From CAKAHY01 sp963522175 (GTDB taxonomy: Bacteria; Bacillota; Clostridia; Lachnospirales; Lachnospiraceae), in contig CAUQXC010000005.1 in NCBI GenBank assembly GCA_963522175.1, positions 62,001-126,000 of the forward strand: 64,000 bases of DNA. Direction: 5' to 3'. Positions 23,470-32,000 of this stretch are shown piece by piece. Both the position numbers and the translations under genes were made by a program. Under the pieces are notes generated by a model, which did not search any database, was not told the origin of the DNA, and saw only the letters and a list, made by a program, of their open reading frames with translations. Position 1 is the first letter of the stretch; every line of letters begins with the position of its first letter.

Positions 23470-25227
23470 TTACAACATCTTAAAATGCTTCAACGCATCT
23501 AAAATAACTTCTTCCTTTTCAATTGGGCACTGTGGGATTTTCTGACTCTCGTTGTTTGATATATTATAGTGTTCCCTAATGTCTAAACCATATTTTCTCT
23601 TCACTTGTGCAATATAAAGTGTCGAAACCTTTAAATCAAATTTTTCCAATATATATTCCTTAATTTGTGCATAAGACGCTTTACTTTCAGCACTTGTCAA
23701 ATCAAGCTCATCAAGTTTAATTTCAACATCTATATGCTTATCTACATCGAGTTTGGATAAAAGTGCTACCCCCTCCACATGCCCCGTATGCCCGAACTGG
23801 TCCACCACGCATACTCGCCTGAGCCCATACCCGTTCTCGCACAAGTACCTCGCATCCCTTGCCAAGGTGGCGCAGTCGCAGCTCACATATACTATCCTCT
23901 CCGGATTCATCTTTATCATTGTGTCGAGACAAAGCTTGTCGCAGCCCTTTCTCGGGGGGTCAACCACCATAACATCCGGTGCAAATTTATTTATGACTTC
24001 CTTATCGCTTATATCGCTTACCTTGCTTACGTTACCCCCATCAATTTTGTTGCCCTCATTATCTCCGCTCTTATCCTGCCCGCTCTCAAAATCTCTGTAT
24101 AGCTTAGGCAGCACCTTTTCCGCCTCGCCCACATAAAAGCTTGCATTGTCTATGCCGTTTATCCTTGCATTTTCTATAGCGTCATCTATAGCTTCCTTTA
24201 TTATTTCAATACCGTAGACCTGCCTTGCCGACCTCGCCAAAAATAAGGAGATGCTTCCTATACCGCAGTATAAATCCCAAACAACCTCATTGCCGCTGAG
24301 ATTTGCGTATTCCAGAGCTTTTGAATAAAGCTTAAAAGTCTGCTCGGGGTTAACCTGATAGAAAGATAAAGGAGAAATGCGAAATTTTATATCACCTATG
24401 TAATCCTCTATATATCCGTTTCCATAAAGATCTATCATTTCCTTTCCCATAATCACATTGGTTTTCGCCTTGTTTATGTTCAGGCTGATGCTTGTCATTC
24501 CCTCAACACTCAGAAGTGCCTCCACCAGCTCTGAAGTATGACTGAGCCTATCTCCGTTGATTATGATGCAAACCATCAGCTCGGCGGTATGAAAGCCCTT
24601 TCTTATGAGTATATTTCTTACAAGACCCTTATGCGAATCCTCGTCATATACCTCAATTTTAAATTTTCTTATAAAATCAAGCACAATGTCGAGTATTTGC
24701 TTATTTTCTTTAACTCCGAGCAGGCAGTCGTCATTTTCTATAATGGTATGACTGTGATTTGCATAAAAACCGCTTATTACCTCTCCCGCCTTATTCTTTC
24801 CTACGGGAAATATAGCCTTGTTCCTGTACCTGAAAGGCTCTTCCATACCTATAATGCCGTCATATTCATAGCTCCCCCTTGAAAAACCGCCTATTCTCTC
24901 CAAACTTGAAAGCACCTTGTTTTCCTTGAATCTAAGCTGGGATTTATAAGAACTTGCCTGTAAGGTACAGCCTCCGCAGGCTCTTGCCACCTTGCAGGGA
25001 GGTTCCACCCTGTCTCTACTCGGCTTTATGACTTCCAAAAGTCTGGCATAGCCGTAGTTTTTCTTTAGCTTCATTACCGATGCCCTTACCCTGTCACCTA
25101 TTACGGTGTCCTTTATAAACCAAGTAAAAGCATCGGTTTTGCCGATGCCTTCTCCCTCATTGCCGTAATCAATTATATCAAATTCTATAACATCGTTTTT
25201 GCGATATTGTACTTCCTCTTTTTTCAA
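23470..25227 (-). CDS. rlmD: 23S rRNA (uracil-5-)-methyltransferase, RlmD/RumA family
   Basis: The 585-residue protein has a TRAM domain (about 8-65; EFDIIDYGNEGEGIGKTD). The cysteine cluster CKVARACGGC follows and should bind an iron-sulfur centre. The SAM-dependent methyltransferase fold includes VWDLYCGIGSISLFLA, DPPRKGCD near 424 and the catalytic VSCDCATLARD near 447. It methylates a uridine in 23S rRNA. Two features are unusual: a polar Gly/Asp/Lys/Ser-rich insertion between the SAM site and DPPRKG, and an extra C-terminal domain of about 80 residues (DELDLTSAESKASYAQIKEY) seen in several clostridial relatives. It is third in an operon with yhaM and the HtrA-like gene. Confidence 0.9.
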   Translation of the reverse strand: MKKEEVQYRKNDVIEFDIIDYGNEGEGIGKTDAFTWFIKDTVIGDRVRASVMKLKKNYGYARLLEVIKPSRDRVEPPCKVARACGGCTLQASSYKSQLRFKENKVLSSLERIGGFSRGSYEYDGIIGMEEPFRYRNKAIFPVGKNKAGEVISGFYANHSHTIIENDDCLLGVKENKQILDIVLDFIRKFKIEVYDEDSHKGLVRNILIRKGFHTAELMVCIIINGDRLSHTSELVEALLSVEGMTSISLNINKAKTNVIMGKEMIDLYGNGYIEDYIGDIKFRISPLSFYQVNPEQTFKLYSKALEYANLSGNEVVWDLYCGIGSISLFLARSARQVYGIEIIKEAIDDAIENARINGIDNASFYVGEAEKVLPKLYRDFESGQDKSGDNEGNKIDGGNVSKVSDISDKEVINKFAPDVMVVDPPRKGCDKLCLDTMIKMNPERIVYVSCDCATLARDARYLCENGYGLRRVCVVDQFGHTGHVEGVALLSKLDVDKHIDVEIKLDELDLTSAESKASYAQIKEYILEKFDLKVSTLYIAQVKRKYGLDIREHYNISNNESQKIPQCPIEKEEVILDALKHFKML

Positions 25228-25251
25228 ATCTTACCTCTTATCTCGATTATC

Positions 25252-26196
25252 CTATTCACTTGTTTTTCTTATGTTGGTTTCCAACATCCTGTTATATCCG
25301 AGCCATGACGAGCCTTCATTTGCAGATTGTAAAAGCTCTATTACCGTTTCCATTTTCGCATCCGCATTATCGGCGAAGTTTAGAGCGAAAGCCTCCAAAA
25401 GTGCGGGTTTTTTCGGCGAACCGTATTCCAGCTCTCCGTGATGTGACAAAATACAATGCATAAGCTCATTAAGTTTTACTTCCGGAAAATTCGCTAAAGT
25501 CGAGGCTTTCTCATTTATCATATTAACTCCTATAACTATATGCCCCAAAAGCTGTCCGGCATCGGTATAGTCATTTTCCGGAAAAGCCGATATTTCCTTT
25601 ACCTTTCCTATATCATGAAAAATTGCCGCTGTTATAAGTAAATCTCTTTTAAGCATAGTGTATGTTTTGCAAAAATACTCACACATATTTGCGACACTCA
25701 AGGTATGCTCAAGCAGACCGCCTACAAAACCGTGATGAACGCTTTTTGCCGCAGATGCAAACTTAAATCTCTTTGCAAATTCCTTATCCTCTATAAAAAA
25801 CTTGCTCAAAAGCATATTGTAATTGATATCTTTAATTGAGAAAATTTTCTCCTTAAGCTCATTATACATACTTTCTATGTCCTTGGAGCTGGTCGGCAGA
25901 TAATCGGAACTTATATACTCACCCTCATCGGCTCTTCTTATTCTTCTTATATTGAGCTGAATTTTATCGTTAAATAAGGTCACATCCGCATCTACCTTCA
26001 CATAGTTTATGGACTCAAAATCCTCTATTCCCGGATTTCCCAAATCCCATATCTTGGCATCCGCAACCCCTGTCTTATCCTGCAAAATGAGACTGCCGTA
26101 TTCTTTGCCGTTTTTAGTCAAAAGTATCTGCTTAACCTTACAAAGATATACCTCCGATATTCTCATTCCCTCTCTCAGTGTCTCGATATATTTCAT
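25252..26196 (-). CDS. yhaM: 3'-5' exoribonuclease YhaM family (OB fold plus HD domain)
   Basis: The 314-residue protein has an N-terminal OB-fold nucleic-acid-binding domain (about 10-95; GSLILQDKTGVADAKIWDLG) and a C-terminal HD hydrolase domain (about 150-290). The metal-binding residues lie in GGLLEHTLSV, IFHDIGKVKE and CILSHHGELEYGSPK. YhaM is a Mn-dependent 3'-5' exonuclease acting on RNA and single-stranded DNA. Length and domain order match Bacillus subtilis YhaM. It lies 18 bases after the HtrA-like gene and 24 bases before rlmD, so the three form one transcript. Confidence 0.9.
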   Translation of the reverse strand: MKYIETLREGMRISEVYLCKVKQILLTKNGKEYGSLILQDKTGVADAKIWDLGNPGIEDFESINYVKVDADVTLFNDKIQLNIRRIRRADEGEYISSDYLPTSSKDIESMYNELKEKIFSIKDINYNMLLSKFFIEDKEFAKRFKFASAAKSVHHGFVGGLLEHTLSVANMCEYFCKTYTMLKRDLLITAAIFHDIGKVKEISAFPENDYTDAGQLLGHIVIGVNMINEKASTLANFPEVKLNELMHCILSHHGELEYGSPKKPALLEAFALNFADNADAKMETVIELLQSANEGSSWLGYNRMLETNIRKTSE

Positions 26197-26214
26197 TAAA
26201 TTCCTCTCTATCGC

Positions 26215-27486
26215 CTATCTGGCTCCCATATTTATAGCAAAATTAAGCTTTACATATTCCTCTCTCGAGTATCTCATAACGACGAGCTCCACAGGCTTTT
26301 CTATAGCCGAATCGGATAAAATGCCCTTATAATCCGGCATACTTTTTATTTCCTTATCTCCTATTCCGACAAGTATATCTCCCGGCTGTATACCCGCATT
26401 GTAAGCCGGTGAATCCGCCACAACCTTTTTTATGTAAACTCCCGACTCAATCCCCGCATTTTTGAGATTTCCGTCAACATCCGTTCCTTCCAATCCCAGA
26501 TAAGCACTTGATTCTCCGTTAATCATCTTCTCAAGCAAGCCTTTAAGGTCGGAAATACCTATAGCCGCCTTATACTTACTTTTACTTATATCCGAATTAA
26601 CGAGCCATGCAACGAGCTCTCCGTCCGTGTTGAACAAATACGTCCCCACAGTATTGTTCATATCCCCGTTTACATAGACAAATCTTGCATTTGAATCTAT
26701 GATAGGTGTCTGCTTACTGATATAAGACACATTACAATAACTGCTTGAATGTATTATGCCTAAAGGCGAGCCCAACGCCATGAGTATGTCTCCTCTTTTC
26801 AGGCGATACGAATTCCCCAAAGTAACCGCCTTTGCCATGGTTTTGGTACCTTCTTCCAAAGTATCCTTTTGCACACTTAAAAGAGCTATACCCAAATGAC
26901 TGTCCGTTTCTTTCACTGTAGCGGTATAGGTTTTGTCATCCGCAAATCTTACGCTTATACCCTCGATGTCGGTAAGACCCTCGGTCGGAGATAAGATTAT
27001 AAGCTCCGTTTCCGTATCGGCTATAATCACTCCCGGAAGCTCTCCGGTATTTTCAACCTCGTTGTCAAACCAATCCTTTTCCATATTGGTGGTTCTTATT
27101 GCAACTACGGAATTGTCTGTAGTATTTGCAAGCTCCGCCAATGATAAATACATAGCTTTTAATGAATTTACATCAAAAGCATAGTCCTCTATTGCCGACT
27201 GTACTATGTCTTCCACAGGCTCCGTTTCTTTTTCGGTCCGAGTTGTTTCCGGCTCATCCCTAGGTATGACTATACTTTCCTTAGTCTCTTTTTCCTTTTT
27301 ATCTGCAAACTTCTCAAATATAGGTCTTGTAAATATTGCGCCTGCCATAGCCGTCGCTCCCAATATAAATGCCGAAAAAACCAAGCCTGCAAACTTTATC
27401 AGCTTTGATTTCATAGAAGTTTTTTTCACTATCTTTTCTTTTATAAAATCTTTTTTATCATTAGTCTCGTTAATGTTATCTTCCAT
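26215..27486 (-). CDS. Membrane-anchored HtrA/DegP-like pseudoprotease with PDZ domain
   Basis: The 423-residue protein has a cytosolic N-terminus, one transmembrane helix (about 30-52; GLVFSAFILGATAMAGAIF) and an acidic linker. A trypsin-like domain follows (about 115-325), then a PDZ domain (about 328-415; GVYIKKVVADSPAYNAGIQP, GDILVGIGDKEI). The protease fold is recognisable from LGNSYRLKRGDILMALGSPL. However, the catalytic His (TNxHV region reads LSPTEGL), Asp (DLAVL reads GIALL) and Ser (GNSGGP reads NNTVGT) are all replaced. It should therefore bind peptides rather than cut them, perhaps as a scaffold or quality-control sensor outside the cell. It is first in the operon. Confidence 0.85.
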   Translation of the reverse strand: MEDNINETNDKKDFIKEKIVKKTSMKSKLIKFAGLVFSAFILGATAMAGAIFTRPIFEKFADKKEKETKESIVIPRDEPETTRTEKETEPVEDIVQSAIEDYAFDVNSLKAMYLSLAELANTTDNSVVAIRTTNMEKDWFDNEVENTGELPGVIIADTETELIILSPTEGLTDIEGISVRFADDKTYTATVKETDSHLGIALLSVQKDTLEEGTKTMAKAVTLGNSYRLKRGDILMALGSPLGIIHSSSYCNVSYISKQTPIIDSNARFVYVNGDMNNTVGTYLFNTDGELVAWLVNSDISKSKYKAAIGISDLKGLLEKMINGESSAYLGLEGTDVDGNLKNAGIESGVYIKKVVADSPAYNAGIQPGDILVGIGDKEIKSMPDYKGILSDSAIEKPVELVVMRYSREEYVKLNFAINMGAR

Positions 27487-27539
27487 ACAGTATCCTCTAA
27501 GAAAATTGTACTAAACTAAAATCTTACTTAATATAACCT

Positions 27540-27568
27540 ATTATACTAATAATATTCTTTTTCCACAA
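27540..27568 (-). promoter_or_regulatory. Sigma-A promoter of the HtrA-like/yhaM/rlmD operon
   Basis: On the minus strand, TTGTGG (27563-27568), a 17-base spacer and a perfect TATAAT (27540-27545) lie about 55 bases before the start codon at 27486. Confidence 0.65.
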
Positions 27569-27600
27569 GCAAAAAAGTACTTAGATATAATGCTTATCTG

Positions 27601-27609
27601 TGTTATAAT
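27601..27609 (+). promoter_or_regulatory. Extended -10 promoter of greA
   Basis: TGT followed by a perfect TATAAT (27604-27609) forms an extended -10 box. TTAGAT lies 17 bases upstream as a weak -35. The greA start is 33 bases downstream, so the leader is short. Confidence 0.6.
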
Positions 27610-27641
27610 ACTATTCGAAATATATTGTTAAAGGAAAGAAA

Positions 27642-28139
27642 ATGAGTGAGAAATTAACTGTAGCGGATATAGAAAAAATAAAACAGGAAATAGAGTATCG
27701 TCGTTTGGAATTGCGTCCCAAGCTGATAGAGGCTGTTAAAGAAGCAAGGGCGCAGGGCGATTTATCCGAAAATTTTGAGTATTATGCCGCCAAAAGAGAG
27801 AAAAATCAAAATGAAAGCCGAATCAATTATCTTACTAAGATGCTCAAATTTGCACATATTATAGAAGATCGGGCGAAGGACGACGAAGTAGGACTTGGAA
27901 AGCTCGTAAAAATCTATTATATAGAAGATGATGAGGAGGATACATATAAAATCGTAACTCCCATCCGAGGAAATTCATTGGAAAATCGTATCAGTATAGA
28001 GTCTCCTATAGGAAAAGCTTTGCTGGGGCATAAGGTAGGTGATACTGTTCGCGTTGTTTTGGATAAGACTTCAAGCTATGAAGTCAAAATACTGGAAATA
28101 AGTATCGACACTGCAGATGATGATATTCGCTCATTTTAA
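27642..28139 (+). CDS. greA: Transcript cleavage factor GreA
   Basis: The 165-residue protein has the N-terminal coiled coil (about 1-75). Its acidic-tip loop ARAQGDLSENFEYYAAKREK holds the Asp-Leu-Ser-Glu-Asn-x-Glu signature, and a C-terminal FKBP-like domain has ISIESPIGKALLGHKVGD. It enters the secondary channel of stalled RNA polymerase and stimulates cleavage of the backtracked RNA. The start follows AAAGGAAAG. Length is normal for the family. It heads a plus-strand operon with dtd and a cupin gene, divergent from the HtrA-like operon. Confidence 0.93.
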   Translation: MSEKLTVADIEKIKQEIEYRRLELRPKLIEAVKEARAQGDLSENFEYYAAKREKNQNESRINYLTKMLKFAHIIEDRAKDDEVGLGKLVKIYYIEDDEEDTYKIVTPIRGNSLENRISIESPIGKALLGHKVGDTVRVVLDKTSSYEVKILEISIDTADDDIRSF

Positions 28140-28164
28140 TGGGCTTATTCATAAAATAAATACA

Positions 28165-28196
28165 AGGAGGTCGCTAATTTTTAGCTGAACATTATG
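28165..28196 (+). promoter_or_regulatory. Hairpin-spaced ribosome binding site of dtd
   Basis: A strong AAGGAGG (28164-28170) is 23 bases from the dtd ATG at 28194, far too distant for normal use. Between them GCTAA (28173-28177) and TTAGC (28181-28185) form a 5-bp hairpin with a TTT loop. If folded, the effective spacing becomes about ten bases. No better start codon is present. Confidence 0.45.
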
Positions 28197-28643
28197 AAAC
28201 TGGTTATTCAAAGAGTCACAAATGCGGATGTAAAGGTTGACGGAAAGACCTTAGGTGAAATTAACAAAGGACTTATGGTTTTAGTAGGTATTTCCGGCTC
28301 CGATGACGAAAACATCATAGACAAATATCTTGCCAAGCTTATTAAATTGAGAATATTTGAGGATGAGAACGGTAAAACGAATCTTTCTCTTACGGATATA
28401 AACGGAGCTCTGCTTTTGGTATCTCAATTTACTCTGCTCGCAAGTTGCAAAGATGGTAACAGACCGAGTTTTCTCGGTGCGGGAGATCCCGCAAGGGCTA
28501 AGGAACTTTATCAGTATATGGTTGATAAAGCAAGAGAAATGGGTATCAAGACCGAGCAAGGTGAGTTTGGAGCCGACATGAAGGTTAGTCTTGTAAATGA
28601 CGGACCTTTCACCATTGTTCTTGATGAGCATACTATGAAATAA
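28194..28643 (+). CDS. dtd: D-aminoacyl-tRNA deacylase
   Basis: The 149-residue protein has both signature motifs of the Dtd family: the SQFTL segment (LLLVSQFTLLASCKDG, about residues 78-93) and the cross-subunit NxGPxT motif (NDGPFTIV, about 136-143). It hydrolyses D-amino acids from mischarged tRNA and works as a dimer. Full length. The N-terminus MKLVIQRVTNADVKVDGK is typical, which supports the ATG at 28194 despite the distant Shine-Dalgarno site. Confidence 0.94.
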   Translation: MKLVIQRVTNADVKVDGKTLGEINKGLMVLVGISGSDDENIIDKYLAKLIKLRIFEDENGKTNLSLTDINGALLLVSQFTLLASCKDGNRPSFLGAGDPARAKELYQYMVDKAREMGIKTEQGEFGADMKVSLVNDGPFTIVLDEHTMK

Positions 28644-28667
28644 TTTTATATTTTAGGAGGTTTTAGG

Positions 28668-29000
28668 ATGGATAAGAAACTCAAAAATGTTAATCATGAG
28701 GAAATATTCAGTTTTACAGAACTCGTACAATGCAGTGAGGGGCAAATAGTAAGTAAAACTCTTGCTCAAAATAAAGCTGTAAGTGTTACCGTATTCGCAT
28801 TTTCAAAAGGCGAAGAAATAAGCACGCATGAATCCGACGGGGATGCCTTGGTAAATGTTCTTGAAGGCAAGGGTAAATTTACTATTGACGGTAAAGATTA
28901 TATTCTCAATGCCGGAGAAAGCATCGTGATGCCTGCCAAAAAGCCTCATGCCGTATATGGCGAAGAAAACTTCAAATTTCTTCTTACGGTCGTTTTCTAA
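28668..29000 (+). CDS. Small cupin-domain protein
   Basis: The 110-residue single-domain cupin has the first metal motif weakly kept (GEEISTHESDGDALVNVLEG) and the second as GESIVMPAKKPHAVYGEE, in which His and Glu/Asp residues could bind a metal. Proteins of this size and pattern are common in Firmicutes; their substrates are unknown. It starts behind TAGGAGG with good spacing and ends just before a strong terminator, closing the greA-dtd operon. Confidence 0.82.
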   Translation: MDKKLKNVNHEEIFSFTELVQCSEGQIVSKTLAQNKAVSVTVFAFSKGEEISTHESDGDALVNVLEGKGKFTIDGKDYILNAGESIVMPAKKPHAVYGEENFKFLLTVVF

Positions 29001-29028
29001 ATTTTTTCATGAAATTTTCATCAAAAAA

Positions 29029-29057
29029 GGAAGCAATTTCTTGCTTCCCTTTTTTTG
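29029..29057. terminator. Bidirectional terminator between the cupin gene and the surface-protein operon
   Basis: GGAAGCAA (29029-29036), loop TTTC, TTGCTTCC (29041-29048), with an A-run before and a long T-run after. It serves the plus-strand cupin operon and, through the A-run, also the leftward surface-protein operon that ends at 29071. Confidence 0.8.
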
Positions 29058-29070
29058 TATTGTCAGGATA

Positions 29071-32000
29071 CTATCTTCCTTCTACCCAAGCACCGCTTTC
29101 ATTTACAAAGTAGTTATCAGGTGTTCTTTCATTTTGGTACATAGATCCCAAAGGTCTTACATCATTTCCTATGAACTCCCACTTAGCCTGAGCCTCGTTG
29201 TATCTCCATGTAGGAGCTTCGTTATTCTGAGGACTTAAATAATACCATACATCACTTACCTTATTCCAGCCTGTAATCATATGACCGTCAACTGTAGATA
29301 AGTAATACCATCTGTTATCTGCCGCACTCTTATACCAACCTCTTACAAGACGTCCGAAGAAACCGTCATGCTCTTCAGACATGTAGAACCATCTACCTGA
29401 TTCATCTTTGAACCAACCTGAATCCATAACTCCGTCTGCTCTGAAGTGGTAAGTTTCAACTCTTCTTTCACCGTTGTAGTTATAAGCGAGATTTGCCCAG
29501 CCTGTAACTGCAACACCGTTTCCGGATTCAAACTTCCATACATGCTTGGATGCATCTACAAGCTTCCATGAACCGTCTGTTCCTACACTGTATGTTGTGT
29601 AATTACTTATAGGATTGGTGCTTCTGTTAGTATTCTGGCTTTGGTTAACTACGCCACGTCCGCCGGAACGGCCGCCGCCGCCTCCGCCACCGCCGCCGCC
29701 GTATGAACGGCCGCCGCCACCATTGGCATTGTTGAGTCTGTCAATCTCAGCTGACAAAGTATTAAACATGTCAGTAAGTTCAGCAGTTGAAGCCTTTCTA
29801 GGAGTAATTTGGTTAACAAGTGCTGTTGCTGCACTTATTAAAGCTTGAATCTGATCTTTAAATGATAAGTCATTTGCCGCATCAATGAGATTTCTCAAGC
29901 GTGTCTCAGCTTCCGCTCTTTCTACTCTATCATCGGTATAGTAAGCATAAATCACTTCATCTGAAGTAATAAGTCTGTTCTCATCATATGCTTGATATGA
30001 ATTTCTGTCTGTACTGAGTCCTACATACTTCCATGTAATACCGTTTATATCAACCTCATTGTTATGAGCTTCAAGAGCACTCTGGTATCTATCCCTATAA
30101 TCGCTCAAACTGTTCATAGTTCCGACTCTGAAGTTTGCTATGCTGAGGTTATTACGTGAGTTCTTAATTCTTACATTGAACGTATCCGGCTGTGTATATC
30201 CGAATACATATCTTGCACCGTTCTTAAATGCATATCTGAAGGTTCCCGTATAAGAATCGTTATTAACGGCATCAACCGCTCCCGCTTCTTCACTAGGAGT
30301 TCCTCCCGCCATAGAGAACAACTTATATTCTCTCGTATCTCTGGACAATATACCTGTTCCTACGTATGTATCCAAATCAAGGTTAGGATCATTGTAGTCC
30401 ACCCAAATACTTGAAGGATCTTTTCTCTGTACCTTAACTATTATCTGATACAAAGCGGTAAATCTGTTGGTTTGAGTATCGCCTATAGCACGAGCATCAC
30501 TAGGTGAAGCTTCTTTTCTTTCAACACTGATTCTGTATTCTCCCGCAGCTGTTATTGCGTCAGGCTCAACAACGTTTACTCCGTTGCCTGCTCCGATAGC
30601 ATCTGAAGAGCTTGCCGGTGACCATACCACAGAAGAGCTGCCATATCTTGCCTTAATTGTCACTACACCTCTAGGCATAGTGAACTCATATATAGTCGTT
30701 CCGTCAGATTGAGGATTTACAGGTGTTCCTGTAAGAATCTGCCAACCGGAAAGACCCATTTTAAAGCCGTCTCCGTTTGCATCTATAGGTCTGGCCTTAA
30801 GTCTTACTCTTGTATTTACAGGTACTTCATCAAGGTTCAAGCCTGCAGGTTGCAAAACTTCTATATTCTCGGGATTTACAAGTACAATCTTGTTTGCTCC
30901 GCTTTGTGCAATAGATCTGAACGGTAAGCCCGGTACTCTTCCTGTTTCAAGATCCGAACTTCCTTGCGGTCTTACAACAAGTCTGTAGTTTTTATCCGGC
31001 TCAAGTCCTGTAAGTTCAAGTCTTGTTCCCATAGGTCTTGTCCAAGGTACGGCTACAGTAGTACCGTCGTCCGTAACTACAGCGTATTCCATCCCCGGAG
31101 TTACAGGCTCGATTATAGCAACATTCATGTTGTTTCCGTTAGGATCTTCCCTTACCTCCGGCTCTACGGCAACAGGAGTTCTTACCTCCGCAGGAGTTGA
31201 TATCTGTCCTGCAGGAATCGTATTTATGTTATTTCCTACTGCAACTGTAGGTGCCACTTCATATATCTTGTAGTTTGTATCAGGAATAATTCCTGTACCT
31301 GTTATTGCTCCGCCTGCAGCAGCCAATTCAGAAGCTCTGACTTTTTTAATTACGTTTCCGTTTTCATCCGCAACAACATACCAAACCGAAGGATCCGGGT
31401 TAATATCAGCTGCAGCGAGTTTTAACTCTGCCACACCTGTAGTTGTATTAATTTCGCCGGTAAACGGTGCCTGATTTAACGAAAGAGGTGCCGTTGATAC
31501 CGCTTTTGCAGTAAATGTCGTACCCGCCGGATATGTCAATATATCGGTATCATTTTGCAATGCATCTCCGTTAGGATCATACCATTTTATTTCATATCCC
31601 GGATCTGCCATAGGTGCAGGAATAAGTCCTGAAAATTCTACAGCAAGTGAACCGCTGTTAGGATCCAAAGTATTCCACTCTATAGTTTTAGGATCTCCGT
31701 TAGCTGTCAAAGGATATAAAGAAACTGTCTTAGGATAGTCACTCATAAAGCCGTGACCACCGCCGTCATAGGTGAAGGTATAGTTTCTCCAGTTATTGTT
31801 TTTTGTAACCTTAGCAATCAACTTATATGTTGTACTCGAGCCTACGGTTGTGCTTCCAAGTTGATAATTTGCCGTTACAGCCGTTCTGTCGGCATTTACA
31901 ACCTTTGTGTTGCCGTCATAGAAACCGTCTATCTCAAAGCCGGTATCAGGTTTAATGAGAGGTAACTGAGCAATTACAGCATCTGAAAGAACAAGCTTAC

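Noticed and set aside
29615..29848. Proline-rich plus-strand frame with PPPP runs
   Set aside because: It is the complement of the Gly-rich hinge of the surface protein; the prolines result from GGC codons read backwards.
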